From Paenibacillus sp. Root52 (GTDB lineage Bacteria > Bacillota > Bacilli > Paenibacillales > Paenibacillaceae), in NCBI RefSeq assembly GCF_001426865.1, contig NZ_LMFO01000003.1, positions 723-64,722 on the forward strand: DNA of 64,000 bases. The letters are read 5' to 3'. Positions within the stretch are counted from its first letter, which is position 1. Every line of letters starts with the position of its first letter. The position numbers and the translations under genes are program-made. Positions 44,137 to 51,785 of this stretch are shown here, in pieces. Under the pieces are notes generated by a model. It worked only from the letters and a program-made list of their open reading frames with translations. It did no database searches and was not told the origin of the DNA.

Positions 44137-44556
44137 GCTGGAGATGTCTTTTTCATTAATCTGCAACATGCATTGGTCTGTCAATTGCATCCGAGATTCT
44201 CCTCATCAATGTTGATTATCTTCGAATATAAGGGGAGAGCATGCCACAGGAAAGAGAAAGCATACCTATTCATGAAAATAAATGTAAGCGATATCATTAT
44301 TAGCTTTATATAAGATGAACTATATCTACACGAGACCGGAGAGGACAGAAATAACCATAACAAGCGGAACGTTCGCCAGAACAACCGTACGTAAGTCTCA
44401 TTGTTTCAGTCAGTCTTATGAGAGTAAAATAATAGGTGATAGATGTAGGTTAACACGCAGATATCAAGGATGGCCTAGGGCCAATCTGATTGTATAAGAG
44501 GAAGTAGATGCTGTAAGAGAAGAGTACATAACAGATAGCGAAAGGCAGGAGAACAA
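44137..44556. other. Intergenic region before the 44557 operon
   Basis: 420 bases without a convincing gene; short frames such as 44315-44497 have no ribosome binding site and random-looking composition. It must hold the promoter of the following operon. I see no clear hairpin with a T run. Confidence 0.5.
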
Positions 44557-46257
44557 GTGACTATAACAATTAGTGCAGCCATTGAAGAGATGGTTGCAGA
44601 GATTCATATATGGTTTGATGAACAGGCGAAACGCACAGATCTGGACAGCATTGTGCAACGAACCACGTTGCAGAGGGGAATTTTCAATGATATTTTGCTA
44701 GATTACAGACCTGGGCGAACAACGGTAGATAGTGCCGATCTGGATTTGGATGATAGTTTTACATCGAAGAATGCAGGCTTCCTCACACTGGAAGAGGTAC
44801 GAACGGTGATTCAACCGCAGCTTGTGGAGGTGGTTAAAGGCAAGTTGGAGCAATGGGCACATACACCGTTGATTGATTATCATTTTACCTTTCGCGCGAA
44901 ATTCCCAACCACCGAAGGCAAGCTGCACCTAACATTGCTGGATTATGTCCATGAAGAGAAGAGACAGCAATTACTTGAACGTGTTCATTCCTATGTAGAC
45001 GAGAAGGTGGAGAATGGTACATATCCCACGAAGCCACTAGAATCGTTTTTCTTGACACGTCATCTTCTTGACGTGAACCTGTTTCCTGAATTGGATGTAG
45101 CGCGAACGATAGCGATCTTTAATCGGATTCAGGAGTTGAATAAGAGCCGTCCGGAGGCACTCGCAGAGCATCGTAGGAATTTGATCCATGCTCTAACCGA
45201 TTGGGCTGAGAATCAATTTTTGCCCCAGTATTATGATATTCAAACATCTACCTACCGTGCGAATGAGTATACGCTCAAGCCAGGTGCAGTACTAGAGCAG
45301 CGGGAGACCCAGCATCTGGATGAAAATGAGAACCAAGAACAGCTCGCGCAACCGATTGATCTGTTATTGTACGGAGCGGTCATGATCCTTCGCTATGAAC
45401 CGAGCTACAGTAAACCTAGAGGTCTCAACTTCATGGAGCTTGCCGTGCAACTGGGCAGTAAACGAGCAGTACGTATGATGGATGAGGGTAGTGGAACCTT
45501 TGCCAAGGAAGAAATCATTGTGAAAAATAAACAGGTCGAGTGCAAAGCAAACGATGTATACTCGCTCATCACCATCCACATACGCCAGGAAGAAGCCTCT
45601 GCCTATGAACAAGCTCTTACCTTTATTATTCACTTACTGGAACGGGGATTTCCGAAACATTATAAAATCAAATTGAAATCTAGTGATAAGCAATATTTAC
45701 CGATCAAAGGGCTGGCCAAGTCCGATACCCATCGTTTCTTCGCTAATGCACTGCAATATGCAGAACTGCATTCGCTTCTTGAGCAATATGCCCGTAAGGC
45801 GATTGAACAATTCGAATTTTATGCAGATACAGAAGGGGAAAAGAACTGTATGACGGGCAGCTACGCAACTTTTGGACTGGGACTCACAGATGAGCAGTAT
45901 TTTCCATTAGTAGTTCACTACATGAATCATGTGGATGATGAGCATCAGCTAGTGCAGGATAAGTTCATCACTGTGTTTGCCGAGAAATATGGTGTTACCA
46001 CCCACTCTGCACCTATATTAGTTCATTGTCTGCGCCGTGCTACAGATAGTTTGAAGCTGAAAACTCTGCCTGAGCTGGAAAGTGAGGACAAGCTTGCTCT
46101 GCTTGCACAGCAGATGAATGGCCTACAGCCTTACGAGGTTGAGCATGTGCTATATCCAATCTGGGGCAAGGTCGAGAAATTAGCCACGCTGGCTCGTAAG
46201 GCGGATGGAAGACGTAAAGAGTTACTGCTTGAACTGTTGCAGGCTGCTGGGAAATAA
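44557..46257 (+). CDS. Large uncharacterised protein (possibly DUF6138-like)
   Basis: A 566-residue soluble protein with no signal peptide or membrane segment. I do not recognise any catalytic motif. The N-terminal half is helical with LDYHFTFRAKFPT-type beta strands; the centre has AQPIDLLLYGAVMILRYEPSYSKPRGLNFMELAVQLGSKRAVRMMDEGSGTF, an ankyrin-like phrase (LAVQLGSKRAVRMMDEG); the end is a helical bundle (KLATLARKADGRRKELLLELL). From memory it recalls the family labelled DUF6138, which I cannot verify. GTG start after AGGAG. It is followed 33 bases later by the FGE-like gene, so the two are probably one operon. Confidence 0.6.
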   Translation: MTITISAAIEEMVAEIHIWFDEQAKRTDLDSIVQRTTLQRGIFNDILLDYRPGRTTVDSADLDLDDSFTSKNAGFLTLEEVRTVIQPQLVEVVKGKLEQWAHTPLIDYHFTFRAKFPTTEGKLHLTLLDYVHEEKRQQLLERVHSYVDEKVENGTYPTKPLESFFLTRHLLDVNLFPELDVARTIAIFNRIQELNKSRPEALAEHRRNLIHALTDWAENQFLPQYYDIQTSTYRANEYTLKPGAVLEQRETQHLDENENQEQLAQPIDLLLYGAVMILRYEPSYSKPRGLNFMELAVQLGSKRAVRMMDEGSGTFAKEEIIVKNKQVECKANDVYSLITIHIRQEEASAYEQALTFIIHLLERGFPKHYKIKLKSSDKQYLPIKGLAKSDTHRFFANALQYAELHSLLEQYARKAIEQFEFYADTEGEKNCMTGSYATFGLGLTDEQYFPLVVHYMNHVDDEHQLVQDKFITVFAEKYGVTTHSAPILVHCLRRATDSLKLKTLPELESEDKLALLAQQMNGLQPYEVEHVLYPIWGKVEKLATLARKADGRRKELLLELLQAAGK

Positions 46258-46290
46258 ACGGGTAAGCTTACCAACCAAGGGGGATGAGGA

Positions 46291-47340
46291 ATGGAATCGT
46301 TGCAGCGAAGCGTATGGGTAGGTTTATCTACTCCAGAGAAAGAGGAGTGCATGCAGACGATCGCTCGTAAGCTACCAGAGCAGATGAGATATGATGGGCT
46401 ACAGACATTTGAACGGTATGGTCAGCGAACAGAGACCGCTGTATTCGTCTGTGGTGGGCAAAAGTTTGTATTTGTGCCAGGGGATGGTGTAACGCTGGGT
46501 TGGGATGGCTGGCAGGAAGGGATGAACGAAGCAACGTCTACCGATCTGCTTGAGACGGTGAGTGAGTATGGCGTAGAGGATGTGGACTCGTTTCTCAGCG
46601 ATCAGATGTCGCCTGTAAGGGAAGTAGAGATTGCCCCGATGCTGGTAGAGTGCCGTACCCATCCACTTGGTTGGATCAAAGTGACAGAAGAAGAGGCGAG
46701 GAAGCAGGGCGATCCTGATTTTGCAGCAGCGTTGGAGGAGTTCAAGCAGGGTAAGCTGAATGAATATGAACAATACCAACAGTTTCGCTTAGTTCGTCAC
46801 GGTGAAGATATCCAGATCTTATGGTTCAATGAAGATTTAACCCTGAGAGATCTTTTGGAAGAAACAGCGGAAGCGGGATTTGGTGTACTTACCGAGGATG
46901 AGTGGGAGTATCTGTATGGAGGCGGGTGCCGTATGTTATTTCCTTGGGGCGACAGCTTTGATTACACCTTAAAATTAAAGCACTTTGGTGACTTACAGGA
47001 AGCGGACAAGCTGATGGGCGATTCCACTGAACCTCCCCCTGCCTTGGTAGATGAGGCTGACCGACCCTATGATCTAGAGCTGCCCAACTTTTTTGGGGTG
47101 CAATTTGTCGGGGATCCCTATACGTATGAACTTACACTAGATGACGATGGAGAGATGCAGCCCAAAGGTGGAGACGGTGGTTCCATGATCTGTGGTGGTA
47201 TGGGGCCATTAGTCGGCTTTCTCCCCGCTGCTGCTGTATTTTATCGTGATACCAATGCGAGTGACCTGGACTGGGAAGATATGATGGATTGTATGCACTA
47301 CAGGAAAGTGATTCGTTTAATAGGGGGTGCCCATTCCTAG
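46291..47340 (+). CDS. Degenerate formylglycine-generating-enzyme (SUMF1)-like protein
   Basis: A 349-residue soluble protein. The C-terminal half follows the FGE-sulfatase pattern: GVLTEDEWEYLYGGGCRMLFPWGDSFD (about 200-226; compare LPTEAEWEYAARGG..YPWGD), ELPNFFGVQF (compare N-x-FGLYDM), GGDGGSMICGGMGP (compare RGGSW) and YRKVIRLIG near the end (compare RLAYR). The catalytic cysteine pair of true FGE is not evident and the RGGSW signature is altered, so it is more likely a binding relative, like those in DGR and stress systems, than an active oxidase. The N-terminal half is unrecognised. Second gene of the operon; a terminator follows. Confidence 0.65.
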   Translation: MESLQRSVWVGLSTPEKEECMQTIARKLPEQMRYDGLQTFERYGQRTETAVFVCGGQKFVFVPGDGVTLGWDGWQEGMNEATSTDLLETVSEYGVEDVDSFLSDQMSPVREVEIAPMLVECRTHPLGWIKVTEEEARKQGDPDFAAALEEFKQGKLNEYEQYQQFRLVRHGEDIQILWFNEDLTLRDLLEETAEAGFGVLTEDEWEYLYGGGCRMLFPWGDSFDYTLKLKHFGDLQEADKLMGDSTEPPPALVDEADRPYDLELPNFFGVQFVGDPYTYELTLDDDGEMQPKGGDGGSMICGGMGPLVGFLPAAAVFYRDTNASDLDWEDMMDCMHYRKVIRLIGGAHS

Positions 47341-47398
47341 ACTGGCTTAGGATAGTGTACTAGGGCAGAATATGCTTGGTTCCAAAAGCACATAAAAC

Positions 47399-47446
47399 AA
47401 AGCCATACCCGTTAAGGACATCATACGTTCCTAGGGGTATGGCTTT
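47399..47446. terminator. Bidirectional terminator
   Basis: AAAGCCATACCC pairs with GGGGTATGGCTTT around a long loop that holds a weaker AAGGA/TCCT pairing. A and T flanks serve both the FGE-like gene and the convergent minus-strand gene. Confidence 0.8.
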
Positions 47447-47477
47447 CTATAATTCTTCTTTCGAAAAGGCTGACCTG

Positions 47478-48476
47478 TTATCGAATATCCACAGACCATG
47501 CACCATCGGCTTGTACCGCGATTGCATATACGCCATCTGTTGTAATGTTCAAGCTCGTCGATCCTGAGTATGTACCAGTCTCATCGATCAGTTTTGTATT
47601 GGAATCGAGGCCAACGGTTTTGTTAATATAAGCAGTAAAGTGGCTATCTCCTTTATGTTTGAAGGTAAATGTGGTTGTACCGCTTTTGATATACACAAAT
47701 ACCACATTATCTCCTTTGCCCTTTGTCTTGGCAGGAGCGCGAAGGGTATCCTCTGGAATTTTCTGCGTTGTGTGCAACGTCCAGGCGCCATCTGAAATGA
47801 CATCCAACGTAAACTGCGCGTTTGTTGGAATGTGAGCGAAGGATTTTCCACTGTATTCCCCAGTTTTATCAAATATTCGTGCAGACTCGCCATTTTCATT
47901 GGTCAAATTAACCTGGAATGAGCCATTGCCTGCATGAGTGGCATCTATGGCGACCATACCATAATTCAGTGGAAAAGGATCCGTTATTTGATTACCCTTA
48001 GCTTCAAATTGAACTGATCTGGCAAGATACTGTTCAAGAATCGGTTTGCCGTCTAATTCCTGATACAGTTGCTTAACTTGTTCATAGTCGTCAGCAGCTA
48101 TGCTCTCAGCGAGTGTGAGTAGAATGTCTTTATTTTCAGGTTCATATTTGTTATTGGCGTATTCGGTAATACGTGCAGCCATTCGTTCTATATCCCCGGG
48201 GGCGATCACTCCTTCGACAGTCGCTTGTTTCATGTATTCTTTAGCCTCGGCCAATGCTTTATATTTTCCACCCGTATTTTGAATATCCTTATAACTAACG
48301 CTCTCACGACCTGAATTTGGGAATAAAATATCCACCGTTAACAACCAAATGACTCCTGTAATGGATGCAGCAATAATATACCATTTGGGACTGTTCGTTG
48401 ATTTTTTGTGAATGCGCCATGCCGTGATGATGAAAAAGAAGCACAGTAATAATATTAATATTGAAATAATGATCAT
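47478..48476 (-). CDS. Membrane protein with two C-terminal beta-sandwich repeats
   Basis: A 332-residue protein. Two transmembrane helices (about 2-20 and 33-50) are followed by a helical extracytoplasmic linker and two homologous 55-residue units: one at about 183-240 (HAGNGSFQVNL..TGEYSGKSF..DGAWTLHT) and one at about 276-332 (HKGDSHFTAYI..TGTYSGSTS..DGAWSVDIR). Each shows the pattern H-x-G...F...G..D.TG.YSG....DGAW, a small beta fold found at the end of many Gram-positive surface proteins; the ligand is unknown. AGGGAG precedes the ATG. It stands alone. Confidence 0.75.
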   Translation of the reverse strand: MIIISILILLLCFFFIITAWRIHKKSTNSPKWYIIAASITGVIWLLTVDILFPNSGRESVSYKDIQNTGGKYKALAEAKEYMKQATVEGVIAPGDIERMAARITEYANNKYEPENKDILLTLAESIAADDYEQVKQLYQELDGKPILEQYLARSVQFEAKGNQITDPFPLNYGMVAIDATHAGNGSFQVNLTNENGESARIFDKTGEYSGKSFAHIPTNAQFTLDVISDGAWTLHTTQKIPEDTLRAPAKTKGKGDNVVFVYIKSGTTTFTFKHKGDSHFTAYINKTVGLDSNTKLIDETGTYSGSTSLNITTDGVYAIAVQADGAWSVDIR

Positions 48477-48612
48477 ATGAATCTCCCTGTTCGTTATTCT
48501 GTTGATCTCGTGCTAAGAAACAGCATATTCCATTATAAACCAATTCCTTGTGAAATGAAGCCGGACAAAAGCCCTTGTTTTCAGAAGTGAAGAAAGCATT
48601 CTAGATAGGACA

Positions 48613-48668
48613 AAACACACATCGAGTCTGCCTATATAGGAAGGAAAAGACCGATGTGCGTTGTGTTG
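48613..48668. other. Large stem-loop in the intergenic region
   Basis: CACACATCG (about 48616-48624) pairs with CGATGTGCG (48652-48660), extended by AAAC/GTTGTGTT, with an inner CCTATATAGG palindrome. It lies in the 302 bases between two minus-strand genes, upstream of 47478-48476. Function not evident. Confidence 0.4.
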
Positions 48669-48692
48669 TGACTGATCAGCTGGGTATGAAGA

Positions 48693-48723
48693 AGCACCGC
48701 GTGCTGAAAGCTGCACGCGGTGC
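48693..48723 (-). terminator. GC-rich hairpin after the repeat protein gene
   Basis: GCACCGCGTGC, eight-base loop, GCACGCGGTGC: a perfect 11-base-pair stem 56 bases past the stop at 48779. On the minus strand the tail is TTCTTCAT, so the T run is imperfect. Confidence 0.7.
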
Positions 48724-48778
48724 AAAAATAGAAAGTTATTTATTAGATGTACTATAGTCGCGATGGTGTTAACTGAAC

Positions 48779-49888
48779 TTATTTTAGCTTCTGCACAGAG
48801 ACTGCCATTTGCTCCAGTTGGGCATGAGTCAATTGATTGTTTGGCGAGCTTATCGTTACATAGCGATCATCCAGTTGGAAGGTCAGCAGATCGGTCTGAT
48901 CGGGAGTATACCACTTGGCAGATACGCCATTTGGTAATTTTACCGTTTTTCCATCATAGCTGAATGAATAGTCTTTGGGCGATATCGTTACATTCATACG
49001 ATTGAATACAAAGTTTACACCATCACCGCCAGCGCCTACACTTTTGAATGTATCTCCGGCAACCATATGCTGTGGCGCATACGCGGTTTTGAATCCGTCG
49101 AACTTCGCAAATGTCTTGCGGATGTTATCCAGTTGTTGCTTGGTGTAGTTCACATCTGCGAAGGCCGTGATGCCTTGATGATTGTTGCTGTTAGCTTTCT
49201 GAACAGAGACCGCAACTTGCTGCAACTGCGCTTGCGTCAGCTTGTGGTCTGGAGAGCTAATGGTAACGTAACGATCATCCAGTTGGAAAGTCAGCATACC
49301 GGTTTTGTCTGGAGTATACCATTTGGCAGTAACCCCATTGGACAATTTCACATTTTTGCTCGTATAGCCGTCTGAATAATCCCTTGGTGAGATATCCACT
49401 TTCATATGATTAAATATAAAGCTGACACCATCGCCACCTGCACCTACACTTTTGAACGTGTCACCTGTAGTCATTTGTTGTGGTGCATAAGCCGTCTCGA
49501 AACCATCAAATTGGGCAAAGGCTTTTTGGATCGCTTCTTTTTGAGCTGGAGTATACGTTACATTGGTTAGAACTGTTGGATTGCTAGTTGCTTGACCAAT
49601 AATCACTTGTCCCTTTTGGCTGTCATAGGATACGGGTACATGGAGTGCATCAGCCAGTGCGCGTACAGGCAGATACGTGGAATTGTTATATGTGATTGGA
49701 GCTAGTTTGTTACCATTGCCATCTGTAGGTGAGTAAGCCGCACCATTGACATTGAAGCTGATTCCGTGGTTAAGATAGGCGGAGATTTTCTCCAGTTGTG
49801 TACCTGCAAATACTCCTGTTGCACCAGTTAACGTCATTCCCAGTACCATCATCGTTGCTACGGATTTCTTCATGTTTTTTTTCATCAT
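48779..49888 (-). CDS. Secreted protein with copper-amine-oxidase N domain and tandem repeats
   Basis: A 369-residue secreted protein. A signal peptide (about 1-29, GVFAG) leads into a copper-amine-oxidase-N-like surface domain (about 35-98; FNVNGAAY, YLPVRALADALHVPVSYDSQKGQVIIG), common in Paenibacillus wall proteins. Two nearly identical units of about 115 residues follow (about 108-231 and 246-369): FDGF.TAYAPQ.M..GDTFKSVGAGGDGV.F.FN.M....SP.DYS and WYTPD...LTFQLDDRYVTISSP...LT.AQL.Q.AVSVQK. Function unknown. AAGGAG is six bases before the ATG. The duplication is still clear at the DNA level. Confidence 0.82.
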   Translation of the reverse strand: MMKKNMKKSVATMMVLGMTLTGATGVFAGTQLEKISAYLNHGISFNVNGAAYSPTDGNGNKLAPITYNNSTYLPVRALADALHVPVSYDSQKGQVIIGQATSNPTVLTNVTYTPAQKEAIQKAFAQFDGFETAYAPQQMTTGDTFKSVGAGGDGVSFIFNHMKVDISPRDYSDGYTSKNVKLSNGVTAKWYTPDKTGMLTFQLDDRYVTISSPDHKLTQAQLQQVAVSVQKANSNNHQGITAFADVNYTKQQLDNIRKTFAKFDGFKTAYAPQHMVAGDTFKSVGAGGDGVNFVFNRMNVTISPKDYSFSYDGKTVKLPNGVSAKWYTPDQTDLLTFQLDDRYVTISSPNNQLTHAQLEQMAVSVQKLK

Positions 49889-50096
49889 CTATCTCTCCTT
49901 AAAATTGGAATTGGTTAGTATCTTGTGGGCTCGCTGTCCCTTATGGCTTTATATTAAACCTGGAACATATCCAGAATAATTCTGAATTATCTCCAACTTG
50001 TAAACATATGCGTCATGGCTCACGATAAGGGAAAGGACATCTGATCTTAGAGAGCAAACGAAACGGTGAACATAACAAGGAGGGGGCAGGATCAAC

Positions 50097-50975
50097 ATGG
50101 ATCTGAAAACTATAGCGTCACATTATACCTTGGGGGAGATTCTGAATTGTACATCGATGCAGCAAGGGACAAGTTCAGCAGCGATGTTGCTGGAGACCAC
50201 GTTAGATAGGTTTGTATTGCGTCAGCTCAGGGATGAAGGACAGGCTTTGGCTGAATATGAAGTATACGAGGCACTGGCACCTGCAAATATATCACCAAGT
50301 ATCCTGTGTACGAAGGAAGGTCTGCCTTATATTACCCTTGGGCATATGATTTATAATGTTCAGACTTATATTGAAAAAGTAGTGCCGCAGCACTCGCTAA
50401 GCTTGAATTATGTTGAGTTGGGTAAAGTGATTGCACGTTTCCATCAACGCATCTTGCAGCTGGATATGACTAGACTTGGTCAGAAGGATCGTTTTGCTCT
50501 ACCTTCATTATGGGAAGCCGTAAGTGGGGATATTCTGAATTCGTCATCTGAGGTAATACGGCGTTTGGCAAGTCATGTGGAGGAATGTTGCAAGTATCAA
50601 TCGAAGCATACGGCTGTAATACATGGGGATCTAGGGCTGTGGAATGTGCTATTCACGGAAAGTCATATGTATATCATTGATGTCGGTGAAGTACGGTGTG
50701 GGAACCATCATTTTGATCTAGCAGCCATACTGTCTTCGACGTGTTCTTCTTCAACAACAGTATGCGAGCTGGAGGAGCGAATGATTCAATTGGAACGTGG
50801 ATATCGCTCTGAAGGGCGCGACGTTAATCGGGAGATTCTATACGAACAGATCCATCTATGGGTCATTCGTGGACTGTTAGCCATCATAAGAGAGAAGGGA
50901 ATCATTGCTCCAACGATCCCCTATATCGAGCGGAATCTAGCGTTTCTCGGTAAATGTCAGACGGTAATGAGCTGA
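50097..50975 (+). CDS. APH-family phosphotransferase (kinase-like)
   Basis: A 292-residue protein with the aminoglycoside-phosphotransferase / choline-kinase fold. The Brenner catalytic loop reads VIHGDLGLWNVLF (His-Gly-Asp...Asn) and the metal-binding Asp is in YIIDVGEVRCGNHHFDLA. The N-terminal lobe has FVLRQLRDEGQALAEYEVYEAL, with Arg in place of the usual Lys before the helix. The substrate is not predictable: sugars, small alcohols or drugs. AAGGAGGGGG lies before the ATG. Monocistronic. Confidence 0.82.
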   Translation: MDLKTIASHYTLGEILNCTSMQQGTSSAAMLLETTLDRFVLRQLRDEGQALAEYEVYEALAPANISPSILCTKEGLPYITLGHMIYNVQTYIEKVVPQHSLSLNYVELGKVIARFHQRILQLDMTRLGQKDRFALPSLWEAVSGDILNSSSEVIRRLASHVEECCKYQSKHTAVIHGDLGLWNVLFTESHMYIIDVGEVRCGNHHFDLAAILSSTCSSSTTVCELEERMIQLERGYRSEGRDVNREILYEQIHLWVIRGLLAIIREKGIIAPTIPYIERNLAFLGKCQTVMS

Positions 50976-51024
50976 ATTCAGAGTGGTGGATAGGATAAGA
51001 TAGGATCAATTGGCTGAGAAAGAT

Positions 51025-51225
51025 TTAGTTCACTAAATAAAGGATTAATCCACCTACGCCAAATACGATTGCAAAAACATATACATACGAAAGCCGGCTC
51101 AGATTTTGCTTGGTTTTGCGGTCATACTCAGGATTGCTGGTTTGATTCGCCTTCGAATTACCGATAATCAGCGTAGCGATTCCTCCGAATAAAGCGATAG
51201 CGATAACTAAAATATAGGGCAACAA
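51025..51225 (-). CDS. Small two-helix membrane protein
   Basis: A 66-residue protein with hydrophobic helices at about 3-22 (YILVIAIALFGGIATLIIG) and 46-64 (VYVFAIVFGVGGLILYLV) joined by a charged loop. The start is TTG (or the next TTG) about 11 bases after AAAGGGAGG. It follows another 66-residue membrane protein on the same strand, 54 bases away, so the two may work together. No family recognised. Confidence 0.65.
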   Translation of the reverse strand: MLPYILVIAIALFGGIATLIIGNSKANQTSNPEYDRKTKQNLSRLSYVYVFAIVFGVGGLILYLVN

Positions 51226-51278
51226 CGTATGCTCGACCTCCCTTTCAAAATAATAGATATGAATCGATACATATGTCG

Positions 51279-51479
51279 TTATACAAATAATACGTATGTT
51301 GCATAAGCCGCAATAACTAAACAGACAACCCCACCGATTCGAGTGGAGAATGTATAAAGAGAAGAGGGTTCCGTAGCATCAGAAGACTTCCACTTTTCCG
51401 TGATGATCCACAGAACAGATGGAGCAATTAACATTAGTAAGCCAACGAGACTGAAGATAATGGCAATAGTCAAAATCAT
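51279..51479 (-). CDS. Small two-helix membrane protein (DUF6199-like)
   Basis: A 66-residue protein with helices at about 3-23 and 46-65 and a loop WIITEKWKSSDATEPSSLYTFSTRIGG. The pattern W..TEKWKS...EPS.LY...R.GG recalls the small membrane family I know as DUF6199; I could not check it. AAAGG precedes the ATG. First gene of a two-gene minus-strand unit, with a minus-strand terminator hairpin only 70 bases upstream of its start. Confidence 0.65.
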   Translation of the reverse strand: MILTIAIIFSLVGLLMLIAPSVLWIITEKWKSSDATEPSSLYTFSTRIGGVVCLVIAAYATYVLFV

Positions 51480-51547
51480 TTGAAGGCGCCTTTCTGTTGG
51501 TGAATTACAATAATTGGCGATTTTCCATATGTCATCATTATATCATA

Positions 51548-51578
51548 CAAAAAAAGGAAGAGGGAGTGCCCTCATCCT
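51548..51578 (-). terminator. Minus-strand terminator or attenuator before the small membrane genes
   Basis: On the minus strand AGGATGAGGG, loop CACT, CCCTCTTCCT, then seven T. No minus-strand gene lies upstream for over 12 kb, so it should act within the leader of the 51279-51479 gene. Confidence 0.6.
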
Positions 51579-51647
51579 AGATTAATCATTGATTTTCGAA
51601 TGAACTTTTAAAATTTAAAAGATTGAATAATCCTTGTCCTGGCGGGC

Positions 51648-51688
51648 TTTCGCGACTCTCTTTTATGGGGGTTGCGATTTTTTTTTGA
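51648..51688 (+). terminator. Terminator-like attenuator before the 51786 gene
   Basis: TCGCGACTC pairs with GGGTTGCGA (two G-U pairs) over a ten-base loop and runs into nine T. The nearest plus-strand gene upstream ended 670 bases earlier, so this belongs to the leader of the secreted protein gene starting 98 bases on. Confidence 0.65.
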
Positions 51689-51785
51689 ATTTGGAGTGAT
51701 CCGAATCTGCAATCCCTACGTTACACCCTATGAAGATGACGACAAGGAAAGAAATGATACCCAAAACGACACAAGGAGTGAACAC

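Noticed and set aside
44315-44497. 60-residue frame in the gap before 44557
   Set aside because: No ribosome binding site and random-looking composition; treated as non-coding.
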